From: Azospirillum sp. TSH58
GTDB taxonomy: Bacteria; Pseudomonadota; Alphaproteobacteria; Azospirillales; Azospirillaceae
Direction: 5' to 3'
NCBI RefSeq assembly: GCF_003119115.1
Contig: NZ_CP022366.1
Coordinates: 542,001-606,000, forward strand
DNA: 64,000 nucleotides
Position numbers and translations under genes: made by a program. Below are positions 34,258-42,356 of the stretch, in pieces. The notes beneath the pieces were generated by a model. The model was not told the origin of the DNA. It did not search any database and saw only the letters and a list, made by a program, of their open reading frames with translations. The first letter of the stretch is position 1. Each line of letters starts with the position of its first letter.

Positions 34258-34276
34258 ATTTTCACAGTGTGAAAAT
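34258..34276. promoter_or_regulatory. Perfect dyad upstream of cysE
   Basis: ATTTTCACA (34258-34266) and TGTGAAAAT (34268-34276) are exact inverted arms around one G. It lies 146 bases ahead of cysE in AT-rich sequence and looks like an operator or a short hairpin. Which regulator binds is unknown. Confidence 0.45.
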
Positions 34277-34421
34277 GTGTAAAAATTCGTGGTGGCCCTT
34301 CATTTCCCGCAACATGGCTCCCCTTCCGGAAAGCGGCGTGCTAGGCTTTCGTCCGGCCTGTTGAAGGCCCCATGACCGGACCGACGGCCGGACCGGTCGG
34401 GAACATCAGGACAAGCGTACC

Positions 34422-35306
34422 ATGAACCACATCGTCGCCCCCTCCTTTAAGGATCAGGGACTTAAGGACCAGACTCTCAAGGGGTTGGACCGCCCGGAAT
34501 CGCCCCTTCTGGAGGGTGTGGACGGCATGTGGGCGATGCTGCGCGCCGAGGCGGAGAACGTCGTCGTCAAGGAGCCGTGGCTGCGCCCCTTCATCGACAC
34601 GGCCATCCTGCTGCACCACGACTTCCCATCGGCGCTGGGCAGCCTGCTGGCGCGCAAGCTGGGCGATTCCTACATCTCCGCCGACCAGCTCGCGATGCTC
34701 GTGCGCTCGGCCGTCGCCGACGCGCCCTGCATCGTGGAGGAGGCCTGCTCCGACCTCCAGGCCATCTGCACGCGCGACCCGGCGGCCGACAACTGCCTGA
34801 CGCCGTTCCTCTATTACAAGGGTTTCCACGCGCTGGAATGGCACCGCATCGGCCATTGGCTGTGGCGGCGCGAGCGGCGCGACCTCGCCCACTTCCTGCA
34901 AAGCCGGGTGTCGGAAGTGTTCGCGGTGGACATCCATCCGGCGGTTCCGGTCGGGCGCGGCGTCTTCATCGACCATGGCACCGGCGTGGTGATCGGCGAG
35001 ACCGCGGTGGTCGGCAACGACGTGTCGATCCTTCAGGAGGTCACGCTCGGCGGCACCGGCAAGGAGCATGGCGACCGCCACCCGAAGGTGCGCGACGGCG
35101 TCCTGCTGTCGGCCGGGGCCAAGATCCTCGGCAACATCGAGATCGGCAGCCGCGCCAAGGTCGGGGCCGGCAGCGTCGTGCTGAAGGACGTGCCGCCCTG
35201 CGCCACCGTGGTCGGCGTCCCGGCGCGGATCGTCGGCTGGTGCCGCGACACCGTGCCGGCGCTCGCCATGGACCAGACCGTGCCGGAGCCGGAGTATCAC
35301 ATCTGA
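34422..35306 (+). CDS. cysE: Serine O-acetyltransferase
   Basis: A 294-residue cytoplasmic enzyme making O-acetylserine from serine and acetyl-CoA, the first step of cysteine synthesis. The N-terminal helical SATase domain (about 33-165) is followed by left-handed hexapeptide repeats (about 170-275) with the active-site blocks DIHPAVPVGRGVFIDHGTGVVIGE and TLGGTGKEHGDRHPKV. The C-terminal tail is the part that normally binds cysteine synthase and ends in Ile, as required for that complex. The first 20 residues contain a small repeat (FKDQGLKDQTLKG). It converges with the LysR gene, overlapping it by 10 bases. Regulation may involve the dyad at 34258. Confidence 0.95.
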   Translation: MNHIVAPSFKDQGLKDQTLKGLDRPESPLLEGVDGMWAMLRAEAENVVVKEPWLRPFIDTAILLHHDFPSALGSLLARKLGDSYISADQLAMLVRSAVADAPCIVEEACSDLQAICTRDPAADNCLTPFLYYKGFHALEWHRIGHWLWRRERRDLAHFLQSRVSEVFAVDIHPAVPVGRGVFIDHGTGVVIGETAVVGNDVSILQEVTLGGTGKEHGDRHPKVRDGVLLSAGAKILGNIEIGSRAKVGAGSVVLKDVPPCATVVGVPARIVGWCRDTVPALAMDQTVPEPEYHI

Positions 35307-36247
35307 CGGGCCGGGTGATGGACCGGGCCGGGCCGGAACTCCGGCGCGGTCATCTCCTCGCGGGTCAGGGCGATGAACAGGTCCACCACCGGGCTCTTGG
35401 AGCGGTTGGCGTCGAAGGCCACCTGAAAGGGCGCCTGATAGGACAGGACCTTGGGCAGCAGCACCCGCAGCCGCCCGGCCTTGACGTAGGGTGCCGCGTA
35501 ATGGTCCGGCAGATAGCCGGCGTAGGCGCCGGACAGGATCAGCCGCGCCGCCCCCTCCATGTCGCTGACCGTCGCCTTGGGCGTTGAAATGGCGAAGATC
35601 TTCAGGTCGCGGGCGCCCCAATAGCTGCGCGCCACCAGCCGGTAGCGGCGGATTTCGTCCAGGTCGATGGCCTCGTCCGGCAGGGTGAACAGCGGGTGTC
35701 CGTCCGCCACGCAGAAGTGGATCGTCTCGTTGTAGAGGTCCTGGTAGGACAGGCTGGGCACGATGCGCGGAAAGCTGGCGATGGCGAGTTGCAACTGCCC
35801 GCCGATGACGTCGCGCAGAAGCTCGTTCGGCGGGCGCACATTGATGATCAGCGAGACCTCCGGCGCCGCCTCGGTGAAGCGGGCGAAGACGCGCTCCAGC
35901 GGGGCGCGCGGATCGGTCAGCGTGTTGTCCACCAGCCCGACCGCCAGCGTGCCGGTCAGCCGCTCGCGCAGGCCGCGCACCCGCCCGCGGAACCGCTCCA
36001 GCGTGTCGAACACCCGCCGCGCCTCGTCATAGACCGCCTGCCCTTCCGGCGTGAGCTGGAATCCCGACCGCCCCCGCCGGCACAGCCGCAGGCCCAACCG
36101 CGTCTCCAGATCGGCGAAATGGGTGGAGATGGTGGACAGCGACAGGTTCAGTTCGCTTTGCGCCGCACTGAATCCACCGGCCTCGACGATGGTCATGAAC
36201 AACCGCAACAGGCGGAGATCCACGGTTTCCAGCTGAATCATCGCCAT
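35297..36247 (-). CDS. LysR-family transcriptional regulator
   Basis: A 316-residue regulator. Residues about 8-67 are the LysR winged HTH (LRLFMTIVEAGGFSAAQSELN, SLSTISTHFADLETRLGLRLC); residues about 95-300 are the periplasmic-binding-protein-like effector domain. An alternative start two codons in (MIQLE) is possible. It is divergent from the polyamine-type ABC transporter and ureohydrolase operon, with a perfect inverted repeat at 36294-36315 between them. Control of that operon in response to its substrate is therefore likely. Its 3-prime end overlaps cysE. Confidence 0.93.
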   Translation of the reverse strand: MAMIQLETVDLRLLRLFMTIVEAGGFSAAQSELNLSLSTISTHFADLETRLGLRLCRRGRSGFQLTPEGQAVYDEARRVFDTLERFRGRVRGLRERLTGTLAVGLVDNTLTDPRAPLERVFARFTEAAPEVSLIINVRPPNELLRDVIGGQLQLAIASFPRIVPSLSYQDLYNETIHFCVADGHPLFTLPDEAIDLDEIRRYRLVARSYWGARDLKIFAISTPKATVSDMEGAARLILSGAYAGYLPDHYAAPYVKAGRLRVLLPKVLSYQAPFQVAFDANRSKSPVVDLFIALTREEMTAPEFRPGPVHHPARQM

Positions 36248-36293
36248 GGCGCCTGCCCTCCCCTGCCCCCACCCGATGGGTCCGGCCGCCTGA

Positions 36294-36315
36294 TACTTCG
36301 ACCCGGATCGAAGTA
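36294..36315. promoter_or_regulatory. Probable LysR operator (perfect inverted repeat)
   Basis: TACTTCGA (36294-36301) and TCGAAGTA (36308-36315) are exact 8-base arms around CCCGGA, located 47 bases from the LysR start in the divergent region. Its T-N-A symmetric shape suits a LysR recognition site. A second dyad AGGCCA-N6-TGGCCT (36369-36386) lies closer to the transporter gene. Confidence 0.65.
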
Positions 36316-36426
36316 AGATACAAAACTTTCTGATTTTCGGGCAACGGCGCCGGGGGTCTAATGATCGCAGGCCACAATGCTGGCCTCACGAACAGATAAG
36401 CTCGTCCGCAAGGAAAGGTCGCATCC

Positions 36427-37548
36427 ATGAACGAGACGACGGGTAAACAGGGACTTCACGCCGCTTTGACCGGCGGCATCAGCCGGCGCGCCGTTCTGGC
36501 CGGAGCGGGCACGCTGGCCACGGTGGCCGCCATCGGCTTTCCGAACATCGTCCGCGCCCAGTCGAAGACGCTGAAGGTCGGCGTCTACGGCGGCTACTTC
36601 AAGGAATCCTTCGAAAAGCACATCTTCCCGGAATTCTCCAAGGCCACCGGCATCACGGTGGAGGCCATCGCCGAGCCGACCGGCGAGGCGTGGCTGGTCC
36701 AGCTCGAACAGGCGGCCCGCGCCCGTCAGGCGCCAGCCGACGTCTCGATGATGTCGCAGGTGGCGATGCTGAAGGGGGCCTCGGCGGAGCTTTGGGCGCC
36801 CTTCGACCTGTCGAAGATTCCCAACGCCGCCAAGGTCGTCCCGCACCTCGTCAACAAATACCCGGACGGCAAGGTCAGCGGCATCGGCGCGGTGTCCTGG
36901 TACATCACGCTGGTCACCAACACCAAGAGCTACCCGCAGGCCCCGGACAGCTGGGCGGCGCTGTGGGACCCGGCGAACAAGGACAAGCTCGGCCTGCTGG
37001 CGCTGGTCAGCAACAGCTTCCTGCTGGAGGTCACGGCGGCGACCTTCTTCGGCGGCACCAAGCATCTCGACAGCGAGCAGGGGCAGATCGACTGCTTCAA
37101 GAAGCTGGCGGAGCTGAAGTCCAACGTGAAGCTCTGGTACCGAGACGAGGCGCAGTTCGAGGCCTCGCTGAAGTCCGGCGAGATCCCGATGGGCCAGTAC
37201 TACCACGACGTGACCGGCCTCGCCGCCGCGGACGGGCAGCCGGTGCGCTCGACCTTCCCGAAGGAGGGCGGCATCCTCGATTCGGGAAGCTGGGCGGTCA
37301 CCCGCGCCTCCAAGGCCGGCGACCTCGCCCACGTCTTCGTGGACTACATGTGCCAGCCATCGATCCAGGCTCTGCTGTCGCGCAAGGTCGGCACCGCCCC
37401 GACCATCGACCGCAAGCTGACCGACCTGACCGATCAGGAGTTCGCCGCCGTGTCCTCCGACATCGCGCCGATCATCCCGCGCTACGACCTCTACACGAGC
37501 AAGTCCGACTGGCTGAACCAGAAGTGGACGGAAATGATCGTCGGGTGA
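36427..37548 (+). CDS. Polyamine-type ABC transporter substrate-binding protein (PotD/PotF class)
   Basis: A 373-residue periplasmic binding protein with a Tat-type signal (GGISRRAVLAGAGTLATVAA ending near VRAQ). The mature part has the SBP_bac_8/PotD-like layout: LKVGVYGGYFKESFEKHIFPEF, then DVSMMSQVAML, GAVSWYITLVTNT and SWAALWDPANKDKLG. The gene is first in an operon with an ATPase, two permeases, a ureohydrolase and an amidase. Together these point to import of a guanidino or polyamine compound such as agmatine or 4-guanidinobutyrate, but the ligand is inferred. A palindromic element (37556-37690) separates it from the ATPase gene. Confidence 0.9.
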   Translation: MNETTGKQGLHAALTGGISRRAVLAGAGTLATVAAIGFPNIVRAQSKTLKVGVYGGYFKESFEKHIFPEFSKATGITVEAIAEPTGEAWLVQLEQAARARQAPADVSMMSQVAMLKGASAELWAPFDLSKIPNAAKVVPHLVNKYPDGKVSGIGAVSWYITLVTNTKSYPQAPDSWAALWDPANKDKLGLLALVSNSFLLEVTAATFFGGTKHLDSEQGQIDCFKKLAELKSNVKLWYRDEAQFEASLKSGEIPMGQYYHDVTGLAAADGQPVRSTFPKEGGILDSGSWAVTRASKAGDLAHVFVDYMCQPSIQALLSRKVGTAPTIDRKLTDLTDQEFAAVSSDIAPIIPRYDLYTSKSDWLNQKWTEMIVG

Positions 37549-37555
37549 GTGAGAG

Positions 37556-37690
37556 CCCTTCTCCCCTCTGGGGAGAAGGGTTGGGATGAGGGGGCGGCCG
37601 CAGGCCGACCACGCCGGCTCATTGCCGTGCGTGGACGCCCTGACGGGCGCCCCCTCACCCTGACCCTCTCCCCAGGGGGGAGAGGGGATA
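37556..37690. repeat. Palindromic intergenic element, copy 1
   Basis: A 135-bp element bounded by short hairpins. The left end is CCCTTCTCCCC (37556-37566), loop TCT, GGGGAGAAGGG (37570-37580). The right end is CCCTCTCCCC (37664-37673), loop AGG, GGGGAGAGGG (37677-37686). Inner arms GATGAGGGGG-like and CCCCCTCACCC-like can pair with each other. Its centre differs from the other copies. It lies inside a transporter operon, between binding protein and ATPase genes. Confidence 0.85.
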
Positions 37691-37718
37691 TACAGCTCCA
37701 ATCAAAATAAGTTTGCCC

Positions 37719-38780
37719 ATGTCAGCCCTTGTCCTCGACGGTCTCACCAAACGATACGGTCCCGTGACCGCGGTGCACGGCGCGTCGCTGCGCATCCCGC
37801 ACGGGCAATTCGTCTGCCTGCTCGGCCCGTCCGGCTGCGGGAAGACGACGCTGCTGCGCATGATCGCCGGGCTGGAGGACCCCTCCGGCGGACGGCTGGT
37901 CATCGACGGGCGCGACATCACCACGGCCCCCGCCCACACGCGGGAATTCGGGATGGTGTTCCAGTCGCTGGCCCTCTTCCCGCACCTGACGGCGGGCGAG
38001 AACATCGCCTACCCCCTGCGCATCCGCGGCGCCACGAAGGCCGAGCAGCGCAAGCGCGCCGACGAGCTGCTGGAACTGGTCCGCCTGCCCGGCGTGGCCG
38101 ACCGGCCGGTCTCCAAGCTGTCGGGCGGGCAGCGGCAGCGCGTCGCCATCGCCCGCGCGCTGGCCCTGTCGCCCAAGCTGTTCCTGCTGGACGAGCCGCT
38201 GTCGGCGCTCGACGCCAAGCTGCGCGAGGCCATGCAGATCGAGCTGAAGCAGCTTCAGCAGCGGCTGGGCATCACCACCATCGTCGTCACCCACGACCAG
38301 CGGGAGGCGATGACCATGGCCGACCTCGTGGTGGTGATGTCGCAGGGCCGCATCCATCAGGCCGCCCCGCCGATGGAGGTCTACCGCCAGCCCGCCGACG
38401 CCTTCGTCGCCGACTTCATCGGCATGACCAACCTGCTGGAGGGCGAGGTGACCGCCCCCGGCACCGCCGCCGTGCCCGGCGGCGCCCTGCATCTGCCCGA
38501 CCTGCCGCCGACCGGCCGCGTCCTGCTGTCCGTCCGCCCGGAGGACGTGATCGTCCACCCCGCGGGCACCGACGGGCCGAACCGGCTGACCGGCACGCTG
38601 TCCTTCATGCGCGACCTCGGCGCCAGCGTGGAGTTCCGCATCGACGTGGCCGGGCGGGAGATCGTCGCCCTGACCCGCCCGCAGGACCGCCCGCCGGTCG
38701 CCCCCGGCGGCGCCCTGGCAGTGGAGTTCCCCCCGGCGGCCTGCGTCGTGCTGCCCCCGATGGGCGAGAGGGTCCCATGA
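37719..38780 (+). CDS. Polyamine-type ABC transporter ATPase (PotA/PotG class)
   Basis: A 353-residue ATPase. Walker A is GPSGCGKTTLL (about 36), the Q-loop is MVFQSLALFPHLTAGEN, the ABC signature is LSGGQRQRVAIARAL, Walker B is LFLLDEPLSALDAKLRE and the switch His is in VVTHDQREAM. The C-terminal 110 residues form the TOBE domain typical of PotA-like proteins. I prefer ATG 37719; a TTG at 37713 is in frame. The stop overlaps the first permease gene (ATGA). It powers uptake through the two permeases that follow. Confidence 0.94.
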   Translation: MSALVLDGLTKRYGPVTAVHGASLRIPHGQFVCLLGPSGCGKTTLLRMIAGLEDPSGGRLVIDGRDITTAPAHTREFGMVFQSLALFPHLTAGENIAYPLRIRGATKAEQRKRADELLELVRLPGVADRPVSKLSGGQRQRVAIARALALSPKLFLLDEPLSALDAKLREAMQIELKQLQQRLGITTIVVTHDQREAMTMADLVVVMSQGRIHQAAPPMEVYRQPADAFVADFIGMTNLLEGEVTAPGTAAVPGGALHLPDLPPTGRVLLSVRPEDVIVHPAGTDGPNRLTGTLSFMRDLGASVEFRIDVAGREIVALTRPQDRPPVAPGGALAVEFPPAACVVLPPMGERVP

Positions 38781-39631
38781 TCCGCCGCGCGCCCCGCGGT
38801 CTGGCCGAGCACGCGCCGATCCTCTTCCCGGCGCTGATGCTGGTCGTCTTCTTCGTCATCCCCTTCAGCCTGATGATCGCGGTCAGCGTCTTCCGGCGCG
38901 TGCCCGGCGGCTTCTACGAGCCGGACCTCGTCTTCGCCAACTACGAGCGGTTCCTGACCGCCTTCTTCGGCGGGGTGATGTCCTTCTCGCTGGGGCTGGC
39001 GGCGCTGGTCGCGGCGCTGTCGGTGGGCATCGCCTTCCCCTTCACCTACCGGCTGGTGAAGCTGTCGCGCGGCGCGCAGATCCGCTGGCTAGTCTTCCTG
39101 CTGTCGATCCTGTCGCTGTCGGAAGTCATCATCGGCTTCGCCTGGTCCACCCTGCTGTCGCGCACGGCGGGCATCACCAACCTGTTCGTGGCGCTGGGCC
39201 TGATGGCCGAGCCGCAATCCCTCAGCCCGAGCTTCGGCGCGCTGCTGGCCGGGCTGGTCTATCAGGCCTTCCCCTACACGGTGCTGGTGCTCTACCCGGC
39301 GCTCGCCCGCCTCGACCCCTATCTGGAGGAGGCGGCGCGCACGCTCGGCTCCTCGCCGCTGCGCGCCTTCTTCACGGTGGTGGTTCCGGCGCTGCGCAAC
39401 ACCATCGTGGCGACCACGATCATGGTGTTCGTCTTCGCGCTCGGCTCCTACCTGCTGCCGCAGCTTCTGGGACGGCCCCAGCACTGGACGCTGTCGGTGC
39501 TCATCACCGATCAGGCGATCTACCAGTCCAACATGCCCTTCGCGGCGGCCATGGCCGTCTTCCTGGTGCTGGTCAGCCTCGCCCTCGTCGGGCTGGCGCT
39601 GCTCGCCGGGCGGCGGGAGGAGACGGCCTGA
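38777..39631 (+). CDS. Polyamine-type ABC transporter permease (PotB class)
   Basis: A 284-residue permease with six hydrophobic segments. The first follows a short cytoplasmic N-terminus (ILFPALMLVVFFVIPFSLMI). The EAA motif that docks to the ATPase is DPYLEEAARTLGSSPLRAFFTVVVPALR near residue 175. It starts within the ATPase stop codon and its own stop (TGATG) overlaps the next permease by one base. It heterodimerises with the PotC-class protein. Confidence 0.94.
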   Translation: MIRRAPRGLAEHAPILFPALMLVVFFVIPFSLMIAVSVFRRVPGGFYEPDLVFANYERFLTAFFGGVMSFSLGLAALVAALSVGIAFPFTYRLVKLSRGAQIRWLVFLLSILSLSEVIIGFAWSTLLSRTAGITNLFVALGLMAEPQSLSPSFGALLAGLVYQAFPYTVLVLYPALARLDPYLEEAARTLGSSPLRAFFTVVVPALRNTIVATTIMVFVFALGSYLLPQLLGRPQHWTLSVLITDQAIYQSNMPFAAAMAVFLVLVSLALVGLALLAGRREETA

Positions 39632-40431
39632 TGCTGATGCGCACGCTGAATTCCCTGGCCGCCGGCCTGATCGCCCTGGTCCTGTCGGCGCCGATCCTGG
39701 TGGTGGCCGGCGTCTCGGTGAACGAGAAGAAGGCGCTGACCTTCCCGCCGCAAGGCTTCTCGCTCGCCTGGTACGCGGAGGTCTTCACCGACCCCGGCTG
39801 GCGCGGCGCGCTCGTCACCAGCCTCGTCGTCGCCACCCTGTCGGCGGCGCTGGCGGTGCTGATCGCCTTCCCGCTGGCCTGGTTCCTGTGGCGCTGGCGC
39901 GCGCCCTGGGCACGGACGTTCGAGGTGCTGGGCATGACGCCCTTCATCCTGCCGCCGGTCATCACCGCCCTGGGATTCCTCAGCTTCTGGGCGGCGGTCG
40001 GCGAATACGGGTCGCCCTGGACGGTGGTGGTCAGCCACGCGGTGTTCTTCGTGACGCTGCCGCTGGTCACGCTGTCGCTGGGCTTCGGGGCGGTGGACCG
40101 CTCCTACGTCGAGGCGGCGGCGACCATGGGGGCGGACGACCGGACGGTGCTGCGCACGGTGGTGATGCCGCTGGTGCGGCCCTACGTCATCTCGGGCTTC
40201 GCCTTCGCCTTCGTGCTGTCGCTGAACGAGTACATCGTGGCCTACATGGTGGTCGGCTTCACGCTGGAGACGCTGCCCATCAAGATCTTCAACGCACTCC
40301 GCTACGGCTACACCCCGACCATGGCCGCGGTGACGGTGCTGTTCGTGTCGCTGACGGCGGTGGTCTTCGGGCTGATCGCGTGGTTCGGCGACCTGCCCCG
40401 CCTGCTCGGCGCCTGGGCCAAGAACGACTGA
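39631..40431 (+). CDS. Polyamine-type ABC transporter permease (PotC class)
   Basis: A 266-residue permease with six hydrophobic segments and the PotC-type periplasmic opening (GVSVNEKKALTFPPQGFSL, then WYAEVFTDPGWRGAL). The EAA motif is SYVEAAATMGADDRTVLRTVVMPL near residue 150. It is translationally linked to the previous gene through a TGATG junction. The ureohydrolase gene follows after 44 bases, so catabolic genes are probably cotranscribed with the transporter. Confidence 0.94.
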   Translation: MLMRTLNSLAAGLIALVLSAPILVVAGVSVNEKKALTFPPQGFSLAWYAEVFTDPGWRGALVTSLVVATLSAALAVLIAFPLAWFLWRWRAPWARTFEVLGMTPFILPPVITALGFLSFWAAVGEYGSPWTVVVSHAVFFVTLPLVTLSLGFGAVDRSYVEAAATMGADDRTVLRTVVMPLVRPYVISGFAFAFVLSLNEYIVAYMVVGFTLETLPIKIFNALRYGYTPTMAAVTVLFVSLTAVVFGLIAWFGDLPRLLGAWAKND

Positions 40432-40475
40432 CATCCAAGAACGACCGACACCCTTTTCTCAGAGAGATTCGGACG

Positions 40476-41531
40476 ATGATCGACCCTCAGAAGCTTGATC
40501 GTTTGCGTACGAAGTACAGTGGCTCCGGCGGCGACGACTTCCACGATCCGGAGTTCCAGCGGGTGGCCGCCCTCCAGTTCTCCGGCGGCAAGCGGGTCCA
40601 GCCCTTCGCCGGGGTGTCCACCCTGCTCGACGCCCCCTACCGCCCCGACGCGGCGGAGGCCGCGGACTTCGGCGGGCTGGACATCGCGTTGATCGGCGTG
40701 CCGATGGACCTGGGAGTCACCAACCGGGCCGGCGCCCGCCTCGGCCCGCGCGCCGTGCGCGGGATGGAGCGCATCGGCCCCTACGAGCACGCCCTGCGCA
40801 TGGTCCCGGCGGCGTCCTGCAAGCTGGCCGACGTCGGCGACGTTCCGCTGTCCAGCCGCTTCAGCCTGGAGGCGTGCCACGGCGACATCCTGGCCTTCTA
40901 CAACCGCGTGATGGACGCGGGCGTCATCCCGCTGTCGGTGGGCGGCGACCATTCCATCACCTATTCGATCCTGAAGGCGCTGGGCCGCGAACGCCCGGTG
41001 GGCATGATCCATTTCGACGCCCATTGCGACACCGGCGGCCCCTACGAGGGCGCCAAGTTCCACCATGGCGGCCCCTTCCGGCAGGCGGTTCTGGACGGCG
41101 TCCTGGACCCGGAGCGCACGGTGCAGATCGGCATCCGCGGCAGCACGGAGTATCTGTGGGAGTTCTCCTACGACAGCGGCATGACCGTGATCCACGCGGA
41201 GGACATCCCGGAGCGCGGCATCGCCAGCGTCATCGAGACGGCGCGCAAGGTGGTGGGCAACGGGCCGGTCTACGTCTCCTTCGACGTGGATTGCCTGGAC
41301 CCGGTCTTCGCCCCCGGCACCGGCACGCCGGAGGTCGGCGGCCTGACCACGCGGGAGGCGCTGGCGATCCTGCGCGGGCTCGACGGGCTGGACATCGTCG
41401 GCGGCGACGTGGTGGAGGTGGCGCCCCAGTACGACGCCACGACCAACACCGCCCACGCCGGCGCGCAGATGCTGTTCGAAATCCTCTGCCTGTCGGTGCG
41501 CGCCCTCGCCAACCGCCAGGACCGAGGCTGA
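40476..41531 (+). CDS. Ureohydrolase (agmatinase/guanidinobutyrase-like)
   Basis: A 351-residue metalloenzyme of the arginase/agmatinase fold that removes urea from a guanidino group. Metal ligands are readable: His159 in SVGGDHS, Asp181/His183/Asp185 in HFDAHCD, and the two aspartates of SFDVDCLDP. It has an N-terminal extension of about 60 residues beyond E. coli agmatinase, a feature of guanidinobutyrase/guanidinopropionase-type and guanidine-hydrolase-type enzymes as well. Start 40476 excludes a long upstream overlap with the permease gene. Neighbours are a transporter and a nitrilase-fold amidase 4 bases downstream. Family is certain; substrate is not. Confidence 0.92.
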   Translation: MIDPQKLDRLRTKYSGSGGDDFHDPEFQRVAALQFSGGKRVQPFAGVSTLLDAPYRPDAAEAADFGGLDIALIGVPMDLGVTNRAGARLGPRAVRGMERIGPYEHALRMVPAASCKLADVGDVPLSSRFSLEACHGDILAFYNRVMDAGVIPLSVGGDHSITYSILKALGRERPVGMIHFDAHCDTGGPYEGAKFHHGGPFRQAVLDGVLDPERTVQIGIRGSTEYLWEFSYDSGMTVIHAEDIPERGIASVIETARKVVGNGPVYVSFDVDCLDPVFAPGTGTPEVGGLTTREALAILRGLDGLDIVGGDVVEVAPQYDATTNTAHAGAQMLFEILCLSVRALANRQDRG

Positions 41532-41535
41532 CGGC

Positions 41536-42342
41536 ATGCGGCTGAGCCTGCTCCAGGCGGACGCGGAGCCCGGTGCGCCGGACCGCAACCTCGACCGTCT
41601 GGAGCGGGCGGCGGTGGAGGCGGCGGGGCGCGGCTCCGCCCTGCTGGTCGGGCCGGAGATGGGCCTGACCGGCTACGCCATCGGCGCGGAGGCGGTGCGC
41701 GCCCTCGCCGAGCCAGCGGACGGGCCAATGGCCGCGCGGGTCGCCGCCATCGCCCGGCGGCACGGCATCGCGCTGCTCTACGGCTACCCGGAGCGGGGGA
41801 TGGACGGCGCCGTCCACAACGCGGCGCAACTGATCGGGGCGGATGGGCGGCCCCTGCTGAACCAACGCAAGACGCATCTTTACGGCGATCTCGACCGCGG
41901 CTCCTTCGCGCCGGGCGGCGACGCCTTCCCGACCGCCGAGGTCGGCGGCATGCGGGTTGGCGTCGTCATCTGCTACGACGTGGAGTTCCCGGAACTGGTG
42001 CGCCGCCACGCGCTGGCCGGGGTGGATCTGTTGCTGGTGCCAACCGCGCTGATGGCACCCTACGAGATCGTCGCCACCACCATCGTCCCCGCCCGCGCCT
42101 TCGAGAACGGCCTCTTTGTCGTCTACGCCAACCGCTGCGGGCGCGAGGGGACATTGCGCTATTGCGGGCTCAGCAGCGTAGCGGCGCCGGACGGGTCGGT
42201 GCTGGCGCGGGCCGGCGAGGACGAGGCGCTGCTGACCGTCGATCTCGACCCCGCGTTGCGCCGGGTCGGCACGCATCTGGCGGACCGCCGCCCGGACCTG
42301 TACGGTGCGGTCTCCAGCGCGCCTGGGAAGGGCGGTTTGTAG
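41536..42342 (+). CDS. Nitrilase-superfamily amidase (carbon-nitrogen hydrolase)
   Basis: A 268-residue cytoplasmic hydrolase. The Glu-Lys-Cys triad is visible: Glu41 in VGPEMGLTGY, Lys in NQRKTHLYGD near residue 114, and Cys in VVICYDVEFPE near 146. These enzymes hydrolyse amides such as N-carbamoylputrescine, omega-amides or 4-guanidinobutyramide. Being 4 bases after the ureohydrolase, it likely acts in the same route; hydrolysis of 4-guanidinobutyramide before or after urea release would be coherent. That pathway placement is inference. Confidence 0.9.
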   Translation: MRLSLLQADAEPGAPDRNLDRLERAAVEAAGRGSALLVGPEMGLTGYAIGAEAVRALAEPADGPMAARVAAIARRHGIALLYGYPERGMDGAVHNAAQLIGADGRPLLNQRKTHLYGDLDRGSFAPGGDAFPTAEVGGMRVGVVICYDVEFPELVRRHALAGVDLLLVPTALMAPYEIVATTIVPARAFENGLFVVYANRCGREGTLRYCGLSSVAAPDGSVLARAGEDEALLTVDLDPALRRVGTHLADRRPDLYGAVSSAPGKGGL

Positions 42343-42356
42343 AGGAAGCACAGGAC

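Noticed and set aside
36316-36426. Guanidine (ykkC-type) riboswitch ahead of the ureohydrolase operon
   Set aside because: The spacer is short and I see none of the conserved ykkC segments; a LysR operator explains control better.
37556-37690. Ordinary Rho-independent terminator inside the transporter operon
   Set aside because: The structure is double-ended, occurs in several copies and lacks a U-run; it is better described as a repeat element, though it may affect transcription.
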